Assembly: GCA_021809325.1 (NCBI GenBank)
Contig: JAKBAE010000003.1
Coordinates: forward strand, 1 to 49,489
DNA from: a bacterium
GTDB lineage: Bacteria > Chlamydiota > Chlamydiia > Chlamydiales > SM23-39
Length of the DNA: 49,489 nucleotides
Direction: 5' to 3'
Position numbers and translations under genes: made by a program. Shown piece by piece: positions 25,052-33,193 of this stretch. Each line of letters starts with the position of its first letter. Positions within the stretch are counted from its first letter, which is position 1. The notes below the pieces were generated by a model. That model was not told the DNA's origin. It was given only the letters and a program-made list of their open reading frames with translations, and ran no database searches.

Positions 25052-25842
25052 CTTCTTTGGAGGACCTTAGCAAGTGCGTTATGCAGATGTCCGTTTGAAG
25101 CAAGCACCGAGCCATAAGAAAATGGATCGAGCTTCTCTCCATCCCAAGAGGTGATTTTTCCGCCGGCTTCCTCGACGATCAGCACGCCTGCCGCACAGTC
25201 CCAGGGCGCTAGAGAGATCTCGAAAAAACCGTCAAAGCGTCCGGATGCGACATAGCAAAGATCGATCGCTGCAGAGCCGAGGCGACGGATCGGCAGCCCC
25301 AATTGCAAGATGTCGGTGAAATGGCCAATGCAATCTCCGGGGTTCTCGGCGAGATTGTAAGGAAGGCCTGTGGCGAGGATCCCTTTTTTCAGCTCATCTG
25401 TTTTCGAAACCCGGATCGGGATGCCGTTGAGGGTAGCCCCGCCATTTTTTTGCGCGACGAAGAGTTCATGGGTAATAGGCTGGTATACAACGCCGGAGAG
25501 GATTTCATTGTTTTGCATGGCTGCGATGCTGACGGAAAAGATTGGGATGCCATGGGCAAAGTTTACGGTGCCGTCAAGCGGATCGATGATCCATTGCAAA
25601 GAAGAGGAAGATGTGTTTTTGCCGCCGCTCTCTTCGGCCAAAAATTCCGACGAGGGGAATTCGCTTCGCAAAAATGAGATGATCTGCTCTTCAGCGCGGT
25701 GGTCGTATTCGGTCACAAGGTTGTGGAGGCCTGATTTGGAGGACACGGCAAAACTGCCGCCGAAGCCTTGTCGAAGGAGTTCTCCGGCTGCAAGGGCAGC
25801 CTCTATTCCAAATAGGGTAATAGGAGTGAGTTGGTTATCCAT
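25048..25842 (-). CDS. Inositol-monophosphatase family protein (SuhB-like)
   Basis: A 264-residue magnesium-dependent phosphatase of the IMPase family. Metal and phosphate motifs are in order: LAEESGG near residue 70, IIDPLDGTVNFAHG near 85, and SLAPWDCAAGVLIVEEAGG near 210, together with a GSAAIDLCYVASGRFDGFFE block in pieces. The family includes SuhB (inositol phosphates and a transcription role) and CysQ (PAP phosphatase). The motifs lean toward SuhB-type. A CysQ-like role in clearing PAP after sulfotransfer is an idea worth noting given the sulfotransferase encoded nearby, but nothing in the sequence proves it. Overlaps both neighbours. Confidence 0.9.
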   Translation of the reverse strand: MDNQLTPITLFGIEAALAAGELLRQGFGGSFAVSSKSGLHNLVTEYDHRAEEQIISFLRSEFPSSEFLAEESGGKNTSSSSLQWIIDPLDGTVNFAHGIPIFSVSIAAMQNNEILSGVVYQPITHELFVAQKNGGATLNGIPIRVSKTDELKKGILATGLPYNLAENPGDCIGHFTDILQLGLPIRRLGSAAIDLCYVASGRFDGFFEISLAPWDCAAGVLIVEEAGGKITSWDGEKLDPFSYGSVLASNGHLHNALAKVLQRR

Positions 25843-26350
25843 TGCACCTCAGACGCCGCTTTTTTAATAGCCTCTTTGTCCACTCAAAAAAGAGAAGAGG
25901 CCCTACAAACCAGAAAAACGCATAAGCCGCATCGATAAGCGGCATCGTCACAAAATCGAGAAACGACCATTCTCCGTTAAAGGGCGCTCTCCTGTCAAAA
26001 AGAAAAAGGGTAATGATCAGCGAAGGGGTGAAGATCGCCGAGTAGATCGCCGTAAGGAGGCAGAGCTGCAAAGCTTCCCCCTGAAAAAAAAGGGAGCGGA
26101 AGCGGTAGCTTAAAGCAAGAGAGGCTGTCATCGCAATCGTGTGGATCCCAAAAGGATCTGCTGAAAAGAGGTCCATCAAGAGACCCGCAAAAGTAGAAGC
26201 CCAGAGCGCCCCGGGTAAAGAGCATCTTAAGCAGGCGAGGGCGGCAAATGGGGCAAAGCTCAAGATCGCAATCCAAGGAAAAAGGGCAGTTTGAAAGACG
26301 GACATTGAAGCAAAAAGAAGAAAGCCGATCCAAAGGACAGGATCTAACAT
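25835..26350 (-). CDS. MreD-like membrane protein
   Basis: A 171-residue, very hydrophobic protein with about five membrane segments. The central part GLLMDLFSADPFGIHTIAM has the GxxxDLxSxxPxGxHxxxx pattern of MreD, the membrane component of the rod-shape elongation complex. Flanking hydrophobic segments and a basic C-terminus (KRLLKKRRLR) fit the same topology. The ATG at 26350 overlaps the galE stop and the end overlaps the suhB-like gene by eight bases. No mreC is adjacent, which is unusual. Chlamydiae use MreB-driven peptidoglycan synthesis at division, so an MreD-like partner makes sense. The call rests on one motif and topology. Confidence 0.6.
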   Translation of the reverse strand: MLDPVLWIGFLLFASMSVFQTALFPWIAILSFAPFAALACLRCSLPGALWASTFAGLLMDLFSADPFGIHTIAMTASLALSYRFRSLFFQGEALQLCLLTAIYSAIFTPSLIITLFLFDRRAPFNGEWSFLDFVTMPLIDAAYAFFWFVGPLLFFEWTKRLLKKRRLRCNG

Positions 26351-27381
26351 AGGGCCTGTCCGGCGCCAAATCGCTGGAGGGTGCTCTGTAAAATCGGCGC
26401 ATGATCAGAGAGGAGCTGATGCCACTTCCAAGCAGAGTCGATCAGCACGCTTAGCTCTGACGAGAGCGGCTCCCAGCCTAAGAGCTCTTTCGCTCTTCTC
26501 GCCGAAGCGATGAGCGCAGCGGGCTCTCCGGCGCGCCTTTGGTCGAGTCGGACCGAGATCGATTTGCCGCAGTATTTTTGCACTGCTTCGATGATTTCCA
26601 GGACGCTGTAGCCGCGCTCGGTCCCGAGATTGAGGGCAAAGCTCTTCTCTCCGGAGAGAAGGGCTTTTAAAGCAAGAACATGAGCTTGGGCCAGATCGCA
26701 AACATGGATGTAGTCGCGCACCGCGCTGCCGTCTGAGGTTGGGAAATCGGTGCCGTAGACCACGATCTCCTTTTTCGGATCGAGCGCCGCCTGGATGATC
26801 GTCGGGATTAAGTGGGTCTCCGGATTGTGGTTCTCTCCGATTTCCGTTTTTAGATCGGCGCCCGCGGCGTTGAAGTAGCGCAGCTTGGCGGAAGAAATAC
26901 CGTGGATTGCCTCAAAGTCGCTTAAGATCTGCTCGACGAGCCATTTTGATCTTCCATACGGATTGATGGGGACTTGCGGCTGATCTTCGGTAACGGGGAT
27001 GCGAAAAGGAGTTCCATAGGTCGCACAGGTGCTGGAAAAGACAAAATGGCGGATCCCGGTTTGCGCCATCGCTTCTAAAAGGGCGATGCTGCTCGAGACG
27101 TTATTGCGGTAATATTTCCCGGGGTCTTGCATCGATTCGACGACAAGGGCGCTTGCGGCGAAATGCATGACGGCCTTCGGGCGATACAGCTTGATGGCCT
27201 CTTCGAGTTTGACACGGTCGTTCAAGTCCGCCTCGACGAATGGCCCCCACTTGACTGCATAAGCATGGCCGGTAGAGAGATTGTCGTAGACGATCGGCAA
27301 AAATCCCTCTTGCGCTAAGGCCTTGCACACATGGCTGCCGATGTATCCGGCGCCTCCGGTAACGAGGATGGGTTCGGGCAT
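26344..27381 (-). CDS. galE: UDP-glucose 4-epimerase
   Basis: A 345-residue extended short-chain dehydrogenase that interconverts UDP-glucose and UDP-galactose (or the N-acetyl forms). The NAD loop is TGGAGYIGSH near residue 8, the catalytic Ser lies in FSSTCATYG, and the YxxxK pair is in YGRSKW. RYFNAAGAD, RDYIHVCDLAQAH and NLGTERGYSVLEII are family blocks. ATG 27381 overlaps the upstream sugar-transferase stop by one base (TGATG). With ugd and the sugar transferase it supplies sugar nucleotides for a surface polysaccharide or glycolipid. Typical length; all catalytic residues present. Confidence 0.95.
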   Translation of the reverse strand: MPEPILVTGGAGYIGSHVCKALAQEGFLPIVYDNLSTGHAYAVKWGPFVEADLNDRVKLEEAIKLYRPKAVMHFAASALVVESMQDPGKYYRNNVSSSIALLEAMAQTGIRHFVFSSTCATYGTPFRIPVTEDQPQVPINPYGRSKWLVEQILSDFEAIHGISSAKLRYFNAAGADLKTEIGENHNPETHLIPTIIQAALDPKKEIVVYGTDFPTSDGSAVRDYIHVCDLAQAHVLALKALLSGEKSFALNLGTERGYSVLEIIEAVQKYCGKSISVRLDQRRAGEPAALIASARRAKELLGWEPLSSELSVLIDSAWKWHQLLSDHAPILQSTLQRFGAGQALC

Positions 27382-28073
27382 CAATAAGCTCCTTTGGAAA
27401 AAAGCATGACCGGAATTGTTTTTACGATGAGGCGCAAATCTTGAAGAAAAGTTCTGTTTTGCGCGTACTCTTCTTCTAGGCGGATGCGCTCTTTAAAGGG
27501 GATCTCGCTTCGCCCCGATGTTTGCCAGACGCCGGTGAGCCCCGGACGGACGGACAGGATCTTATCCGTCTTTGAGCCGTACAGTTTTCGGATCTCATGA
27601 GCGTAGGCATCGGGAGGTCCGATGAGAGTTGGCGGACGAGGCCCCACTACGCTGAGATCGCCTTTAAGCACATTCCAAAACTGAGGCCATTCATCGAGAG
27701 AGGTCTTGCGGAGAAAATGGCCGATCGGAGTAATGCGGGGATCGTTTTTTAGCTTCTGGAATTTTTTCCACTCCAGGCTCAGCTCGCGATTTTTTGCAAG
27801 CATCTCTTTGAGCCTTTCATCCGCATCGCTGTACATGCTGCGGAATTTCCAGCAATGGATTACTTTTCCTCCGCGGCCAAGCCGTACGCTCTTATAAAAG
27901 GCAGGGCCTTTCGAGGTGAGGCGAACGAGGAGGGTCAATGCAAAAATCAGCGGGGACGTGAAAACAAGAAGTAGAAAACTGAAAACGACATCAAAGATCC
28001 TTTTCAAGGGATCGTGGCGGATCGTGAAGTGGGGCTTTTGCCTAACCCATTTGGAGTATGCTGCTGTCCGCAT
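27381..28073 (-). CDS. Polyprenyl-phosphate sugar-1-phosphate transferase (WcaJ/RfbP-like)
   Basis: A 230-residue bacterial sugar transferase (PF02397 type) that starts glycan assembly by moving a sugar-1-phosphate from a UDP-sugar onto undecaprenyl phosphate. A single membrane segment (LKRIFDVVFSFLLLVFTSPL) is followed by the catalytic domain: KFRSMYSDADER, LRKTSLDEWPQFWNVLKGDLSVVGPRP in pieces (Asp-Glu pair), and VRPGLTGVWQTSGRSE. It is the small, one-helix class. I use ATG 28073; a frame extension to 28436 is the shadow of the prenyl synthase gene, though a TTG start near 28108 is possible. The 40-base gap to the preceding gene is the largest in this run apart from the operon ends. Confidence 0.9.
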   Translation of the reverse strand: MRTAAYSKWVRQKPHFTIRHDPLKRIFDVVFSFLLLVFTSPLIFALTLLVRLTSKGPAFYKSVRLGRGGKVIHCWKFRSMYSDADERLKEMLAKNRELSLEWKKFQKLKNDPRITPIGHFLRKTSLDEWPQFWNVLKGDLSVVGPRPPTLIGPPDAYAHEIRKLYGSKTDKILSVRPGLTGVWQTSGRSEIPFKERIRLEEEYAQNRTFLQDLRLIVKTIPVMLFSKGAY

Positions 28074-28113
28074 GACTTCTATTAAAAAAGATTTAGGGAC
28101 TTCTTGCAAGGAT

Positions 28114-28941
28114 CTATTTGAACATCGGGGATAGAAGAGCTGAAATGGGAGCGCCTCCCGATGGGAGGTTTTTGAGTTTGGCATCGATTTTGCCAAGCGA
28201 CTCTTGGAGGAGTTTTCGAGCTTTGCTCTCGCCGAGAAGAGAAAGTGCGGTCGGCTTATTCTCGTCTGATTTTTGCTCAGCGTCTTCCAGATCGTCGCGG
28301 ATCTGATAGGCAAGGCCCAGATGCAGGCCGATGCTTTGCATCTCTTCTTGCCAAGGCGTCTCTTTCCCCGCAAGAATCGGTCCGAACTCAAGCGCAGCGC
28401 TAAGAAGGTAGCCTGTTTTTTTGTTTTGCATCTCAAGCACGGATTTTAGATCGGAGCCGTTAGGGTGCATATCGAGAGCTTGGCCGCCGATCATTCCCTC
28501 TTTGCCAATCCGGCTTCCGAGCACTTCGATCAGACGCACTTTTGCTACTTCGCCAATTTTTGCACGCGCGAGCACTAAAAAAGCCTCGGAGAGGAGGGCG
28601 TCTCCTGCCAAGAGAGCGATAGACTCGGGAAATGCGCGGTGCAGCGATTTTCTCCCTCTTCTGAAATCATCATCATCCATGCATGGCAAATCGTCATGAA
28701 TGAGCGAGAAGGCATGGACCATCTCAATCGCGCAGGCGGGATCGAGCGCGAGGTCCGGATTGACGCCGAACGTCTCTGCTGAGGCAAGAACGAGCAGCGG
28801 ACGGATTCTCTTTCCCGGTCCGAGCAGGGCATAGCGGATTGCTTCGGAAAGGAGATCGGCTTTCGGGATAAGCCGATCGAGCCTATCATCGATTTGTTCA
28901 ACTTTGTAGCTGATCGGGAACTCCAATTGAGATGTAGTCAA
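28114..28941 (-). CDS. Short-chain polyprenyl diphosphate synthase (IspA-like)
   Basis: A 275-residue trans-isoprenyl diphosphate synthase making farnesyl or geranylgeranyl diphosphate. The first Asp-rich motif is HDDLPCMDDDDFRRG near residue 85 with the two-residue insert (CM) typical of bacterial FPP synthases; the second is YQIRDDLEDAE near 208. GKRIRPLLVLAS and GQALDMHPNG are conserved neighbours. The frame can start at TTG 28941, 44 bases inside the end of ugd; no ATG lies in the first 40 residues, so the exact start is uncertain. Placement beside a sugar transferase is consistent with supplying prenyl carrier lipid. Confidence 0.9.
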   Translation of the reverse strand: MTTSQLEFPISYKVEQIDDRLDRLIPKADLLSEAIRYALLGPGKRIRPLLVLASAETFGVNPDLALDPACAIEMVHAFSLIHDDLPCMDDDDFRRGRKSLHRAFPESIALLAGDALLSEAFLVLARAKIGEVAKVRLIEVLGSRIGKEGMIGGQALDMHPNGSDLKSVLEMQNKKTGYLLSAALEFGPILAGKETPWQEEMQSIGLHLGLAYQIRDDLEDAEQKSDENKPTALSLLGESKARKLLQESLGKIDAKLKNLPSGGAPISALLSPMFK

Positions 28942-30241
28942 ATCCTTTATGCTTCATTTCCATTGGTTTATACTGGTTTCTGCCGTCGAAGAAAGCCTTT
29001 CCCTTCATCTCGCGGCGGATTGTTTGGAAATTGACGAGCCTAAACTGCTTCCACTCCGTGAGGAGAGCCACAGCATCAGCCCCTTTTGCGGCGTCGAATT
29101 CATCTTCGCACCAAGAAATCGATGGGTTGTTTTTAAAAATTTTCCTCGCATTAGGCATTGCTACGGGATCGAAAAGGCGCAATTTGGCGCCCTCGCGCAA
29201 AAGCTCCTCGATGAAGATCAGCGAGGGGGCTTCGCGGAGATCATCGGTATCGGGTTTAAATGAAAGGCCCCAGACCGCGATTGTTCGGTTTTTAATGCCG
29301 CCGTGCTTGGAAAAATAGCTTCGGATTTTAAGGCCAAGCAGCTTTTTTTGCCTAGAATTGATCTCATCGACCGCTTCAAGGATCTTGGGTTCGCAGCCAA
29401 CCTCTTTCGCCTTCGCCATGAGGGCCCGAATATCTTTTGGAAAGCAAGAGCCGCCGTACCCAATTCCCGGATAGAGAAAGTGGTAGCCGATCCGCGTGTC
29501 GGAGCCGATCCCTTTTCTCACCTCATTGACATTTGCACCAACCCGTTTGCAAATCTCTGCGATCTCATTCATGAATGAGATCCTTGTTGCGAGCATCGCA
29601 TTCGCTGCATATTTGGTCATCTCTGCAGAAAGAGTGTCCATGATGAGGATCTTGTCGTGGCTTACGGTAAACGGTGCGTAGATTTCCTTTAAAACAGCCG
29701 CTGCTTGAGGCGAGTCGGCCCCAATGATGATCCGGTCCGGCTTTAGGCAATCCTGGACGGCAGCCCCTTCTTTAAGGAACTCAGGGTTGGAGACGACGTC
29801 AAAGGGGATCTCGACACCTCTTTTTGCAAGGGCGTTTGCTACGATGCTCCGCACTAGGCTGGCCGTGCCGACGGGGACCGTCGATTTGTTGATGATCACC
29901 AAAGGCTCTTGCATCGTCTCGCCAATATGCTTTGCCACAGACTCGACATAGCTTGTATTGCAAGAACCGTCCTCTCTGGATGGCGTTGGGACGGCAATAA
30001 AGCAGGCCTTGCCAAAGCCGACGGCCTTTTCGTAAGCAGTTGTGAAAAAAAGGCGGTTGCTGAGGGAATTGCGCTTGACCAGCTCTTCGAGTCCCGGCTC
30101 GTAGATTGGGATTTCCCCTTTTTTTAGCTTTTCAATCTTTGCAGTATCGATGTCGAGGCACATGACTGCATGGCCCATTTCTGCAAAACAAGCTCCGGTG
30201 ACAAGCCCCACATAACCGGTGCCAATGATCGTGATGTTCAT
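28898..30241 (-). CDS. ugd: UDP-glucose 6-dehydrogenase
   Basis: A 447-residue NAD-dependent dehydrogenase that oxidises UDP-glucose to UDP-glucuronate in two steps. The N-terminal Rossmann loop is IGTGYVGLVTG, the catalytic Cys lies in GYGGSCFPKDIRAL near residue 260, and WGLSFKPDTDDLREAPS near 320 opens the C-terminal domain. NKSTVPVGTA and NPEFLKEG are typical. It heads a run of nine same-strand genes. A 115-base AT-rich gap with a weak AT stem (30293-30321) separates it from the permease gene upstream. Glucuronate would feed an acidic surface glycan. Confidence 0.96.
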   Translation of the reverse strand: MNITIIGTGYVGLVTGACFAEMGHAVMCLDIDTAKIEKLKKGEIPIYEPGLEELVKRNSLSNRLFFTTAYEKAVGFGKACFIAVPTPSREDGSCNTSYVESVAKHIGETMQEPLVIINKSTVPVGTASLVRSIVANALAKRGVEIPFDVVSNPEFLKEGAAVQDCLKPDRIIIGADSPQAAAVLKEIYAPFTVSHDKILIMDTLSAEMTKYAANAMLATRISFMNEIAEICKRVGANVNEVRKGIGSDTRIGYHFLYPGIGYGGSCFPKDIRALMAKAKEVGCEPKILEAVDEINSRQKKLLGLKIRSYFSKHGGIKNRTIAVWGLSFKPDTDDLREAPSLIFIEELLREGAKLRLFDPVAMPNARKIFKNNPSISWCEDEFDAAKGADAVALLTEWKQFRLVNFQTIRREMKGKAFFDGRNQYKPMEMKHKGFDYISIGVPDQLQS

Positions 30242-30356
30242 GTTGAAATCTCCGTATTAAGAGGATAGATGTAACAGATGGACATATTTTTTAGAAAAAA
30301 TTCGATATCAGAATTTTTCCTAAGATGGGTAAGGTATTTAGGGTGAGTTTTTTGCA

Positions 30357-31634
30357 TTAAAAAATTCCGATCAACAAAAGATGCGCGGCAAAAATAAAGG
30401 TCAGTATCCAGACGATAGGGTGGATTTTTTTCGCTTGGCCTATCAAGGTTTTGAGCAAAGTATAAGAGATGAAGCCGAGGGCAAATCCCCAATAGAGGCT
30501 AAAAAATACGGGCATCGCAAACGAGGTAATTAGAAAGGAAAAGGCTTCAGGGATTTTTTTCCAGTCTATGCACTTCAAATACAAGGCGAGCTTTACCCCG
30601 ATGCCAATAAGAACAGGCGCCGTGGCAAAAAGGGGGATGGAAGAGAGGGCCGGGTAGAGGAAAAGCGCAGAAAGACAGCAGACAGCGATTGTGCAGCCAG
30701 AAAGCCAAGTGCGCCCTTTTGCATGGATGCCGATGGAAGACTCTGCATAAAGAGAGCAGCTAGTGGTTCCGAGAAATGCGCCCAGCATGCTTCCGATCCC
30801 ATCCGGGATGACAGCCTGCTCGAGGTTGCGGATTCTCCCATCGGGACGCATCCATCCGAGCTGGCGCGCTAAGGCGGAGAGGGTCGCTGAGGCATCGAAG
30901 ATCGAAATTAAAAGGATTGTGAGGAGAATGCTCCAGTACTGCGGATGTAAGATGCTAGAGAAGGTTAGCTTAAAGAAAGTGCTTCCAAGAGAAGGAGGCA
31001 AAGAAAACAGCCCTTGCCATTTTGTTTCGCCGAATAGGAGGGCGAGGACCCAGCAAAAAATGACGGGAATAAGGCAGCTGCCCGGAAAATGGACTTTATG
31101 AAGGAAAAAGAAGAGGACGAGCCCGACGGATGCAATGATCTGTCCGTTGCCGCCGAGTGCGCCCATCGCAAGTTTTCCCTGTATGATCTCGAGAATGCCT
31201 AGTTGTTTAAGCCCGACAGCAATGAAGAACAGGCCGAGGCCGGCAGCGGAGGCAAGCTGCAGAGATTCGGGGATGGCGAGCAAGATTTTTTTGCGCCACC
31301 CGAAAGCGCTGAGAAGATACTGCAAAAGAGCGGCCCAAAAAACGAGACCCAAAGCTCCTTGCCAATCTAGGATGTGCTTTCCCATGACGGAGAAGACGAG
31401 GTAAGTCATGACGCTCAATCCGGGCCCAACGGCGATGGGCCCGTTTACATAGAGCGCAAAAAAGAGCGTTGCCAGAGCGATGACAATAATTGTCGCGCTC
31501 AAGGCGGCGCCGAAATCGATCCCGGCTATTGAGAGAAGCTGGGGCGCGAGGACAAATAGGTACGAGATAGCAAAAAAAGTGGACAGTCCTCCTACGATTT
31601 CATGAAAAATGGGTTTCGTCAGAGCGCCTCTCAA
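30357..31634 (-). CDS. NCS2/AzgA-type nucleobase permease
   Basis: A 425-residue inner-membrane transporter with about 12-14 hydrophobic segments. The conserved AzgA features are FHEIVGGLSTFFAISYLFVLAP at the N-terminus in pieces, GPIAVGPGLSVMTYLVFSV, SIFDASATLSALARQLG and GSMLGAFLGTTSCSLYAESSIG. AzgA proteins take up adenine, guanine or hypoxanthine with protons. Obligate intracellular bacteria often import bases and nucleotides from the host, which fits. The start TTG 31634 overlaps the sterol reductase stop (TTGA), so both are cotranscribed. Substrate choice within purines is not readable. Confidence 0.87.
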   Translation of the reverse strand: MRGALTKPIFHEIVGGLSTFFAISYLFVLAPQLLSIAGIDFGAALSATIIVIALATLFFALYVNGPIAVGPGLSVMTYLVFSVMGKHILDWQGALGLVFWAALLQYLLSAFGWRKKILLAIPESLQLASAAGLGLFFIAVGLKQLGILEIIQGKLAMGALGGNGQIIASVGLVLFFFLHKVHFPGSCLIPVIFCWVLALLFGETKWQGLFSLPPSLGSTFFKLTFSSILHPQYWSILLTILLISIFDASATLSALARQLGWMRPDGRIRNLEQAVIPDGIGSMLGAFLGTTSCSLYAESSIGIHAKGRTWLSGCTIAVCCLSALFLYPALSSIPLFATAPVLIGIGVKLALYLKCIDWKKIPEAFSFLITSFAMPVFFSLYWGFALGFISYTLLKTLIGQAKKIHPIVWILTFIFAAHLLLIGIF

Positions 31635-32947
31635 TAGATGAAGGGGATCAATTTATAAGGCACTTTTTGGCAGTACTCTTCCCAATAAGGGCCGTACTTG
31701 TCTAGGCAGCGCTTATCGTGTCTCCATGCGCGATCGAGCAAAAGGCAAGTGAGAAAGAGAAGATAGAAGTAGGGGCTGAAATTGACGAAGAGCGCGGGGA
31801 CGGTCCAGAAAAATGTCGCGAGCAGTTCAGGGATATAATGAAAGTGGCGTGCGAGCCCCCACCATCCCGAAGCGAGGAGGATCGATTCTTTTTTCTCACC
31901 TCCAAGCGTCATGTAGTTTGCCTGGATGAGATGCGGTTTTTTTCCCCAGACAAGGCAATCTCCTTTTTTCGCTCGCACCATCTGGCGCTGCCTGTCGGCG
32001 AGATAGTTGATCCCGACTGAAAGAGTTCCAAGGGCGAAGATCAAAGAAGCGAGGGGCATTCCGAGATGGTTTGGGTGATAGACGAGATAAAGGGTCGCGG
32101 AAGTATAGATGCAAGGAACCCATACAAGACAGCCCCAGCAGATCATAAAGCCTGCTCTGTCGTGCATGATGTCCAACGAGCGGAGATAGCCTGTTTCCCA
32201 GAAGAAGAACTTGCCGACGTAAAAGAGCTGCAAGAGGACGGCGATGGTCATGGAGTCGGATAGACCGAAAAGCTCATGCTGCTTGGCTGCATAGGAGAGA
32301 AGAAGGATCGGCCAGAGCATCATCCCGAAACGGCAGTTAGTGAACTGCTTGACGTCCCATCCAAAAATCCGCGGATATAGCTCTGTTCCCCAATAATAGT
32401 CGAAGATCGGATTGCCGGTTACGCCCGAGTCGCTGGAAGAGGGCTTGAAAATCCCTTTGAAATAAAGAAACAGGCAGAGTCCCAAGGCGCTGACATTGAG
32501 AGCGCCGAGCAGAGGCCCCAATTGGTCGAAGAGGATCGAAGGGGAAAAGAGATTCAGCGGGTAGGCGCAAAGAAAATAGGCGAGAAGCGTGATCGCAAAA
32601 CAAGCCGGGCCGTTAGCGCGGTAGACTGGGGTGTTGCCTTTCGGGGTGACGGGTCCATAGGCAGGTTTTCCGGGGACGAGTTTCATGAGCAAGAGCTCAA
32701 AGGCGGCAAAAACGGCGATGATCGTCCATGCCTCTTTGCTGCCTAAGGCAAGCGGGATCCAGATTTTGAAAAGCGTTGCAAAAAAGCCGTTTTGAAGACA
32801 GATCTCGATAAAAGCTTGAAAGGAGCCTTTGAGGGCCGTATTGACATACCAGAAAACAAAAACTGCAGGAGGGGTGACGGCCAATAAAATCAATGGCACA
32901 AGGGTTCTATGAATCCATACCGGCACCCGAAGGGTATTTTCTGACAT
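31631..32947 (-). CDS. ERG4/ERG24-family sterol reductase (7-dehydrocholesterol reductase-like)
   Basis: A 438-residue multi-helix membrane enzyme of the sterol reductase family (DHCR7, ERG24, ERG4). The two family signatures stand out near the C-terminus: ASGWWGLARHFHYIPELL, and CLDKYGPYWEEYCQKVPYKL followed by IPFIY at the very end. GYLRSLDIMHDRAGFMICWG is also conserved. In eukaryotes the enzyme reduces ring double bonds of sterols at the ER with NADPH. Such genes are known in Waddlia, Protochlamydia and Coxiella, none of which makes sterols de novo, so modification of host sterol is the likely role. ATG 32947 has GGAGG five bases upstream. Which double bond is reduced cannot be told. Confidence 0.92.
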   Translation of the reverse strand: MSENTLRVPVWIHRTLVPLILLAVTPPAVFVFWYVNTALKGSFQAFIEICLQNGFFATLFKIWIPLALGSKEAWTIIAVFAAFELLLMKLVPGKPAYGPVTPKGNTPVYRANGPACFAITLLAYFLCAYPLNLFSPSILFDQLGPLLGALNVSALGLCLFLYFKGIFKPSSSDSGVTGNPIFDYYWGTELYPRIFGWDVKQFTNCRFGMMLWPILLLSYAAKQHELFGLSDSMTIAVLLQLFYVGKFFFWETGYLRSLDIMHDRAGFMICWGCLVWVPCIYTSATLYLVYHPNHLGMPLASLIFALGTLSVGINYLADRQRQMVRAKKGDCLVWGKKPHLIQANYMTLGGEKKESILLASGWWGLARHFHYIPELLATFFWTVPALFVNFSPYFYLLFLTCLLLDRAWRHDKRCLDKYGPYWEEYCQKVPYKLIPFIY

Positions 32948-33017
32948 GAAAGCCTCCATATTTCTTTGGATTCACGATATGCAAAAGAGAAATTTGACAG
33001 AAGCTCTTTCCATAAGA

Positions 33018-33181
33018 TATACCGAAGCAACCTGAAGAATCGGTTTTTGACTGCGTCGGCTTGGCGGCATCTTTTGGGTCTTCACTCACGCCTTGCCGTT
33101 TGGCAATGTCGTTTGCTCCAGACGCCAAAATCTGCGCCGCCTCCTTGCCAAATACCCGATTCTTCAGGTTGCTTCGGTATA
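33018..33181. repeat. Large imperfect palindrome, 164 bp
   Basis: Arms at 33018-33043 and 33156-33181 are perfect 26-bp inverted repeats starting TATACCGAAGCAACC. Inside them the pairing continues imperfectly and closes on a small hairpin (TTGCC GTTT GGCAA, around 33100). The element fills most of the divergent gap between the sterol reductase and treY. It has no coding capacity of its own, although spurious frames run through it on both strands. It looks like a non-autonomous palindromic repeat (MITE- or REP-like). Confidence 0.8.
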
Positions 33182-33193
33182 GGGTCGCAAAAT

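Noticed and set aside
27381-28436. Sugar transferase with a 121-residue basic N-terminal domain
   Set aside because: The extra part is an out-of-frame shadow of the prenyl synthase gene; the conserved domain starts after ATG 28073.
30293-30321. Possible terminator hairpin between the permease and ugd
   Set aside because: The stem is almost entirely A/T and lacks a clear U-tract in the proper place; it also lies between two genes of the same direction just ahead of ugd.
32966-33193. 76-residue N-terminal extension of TreY
   Set aside because: The extension translates the palindrome; the TreY family starts at the SSIYRLQL block, which follows ATG 33194.
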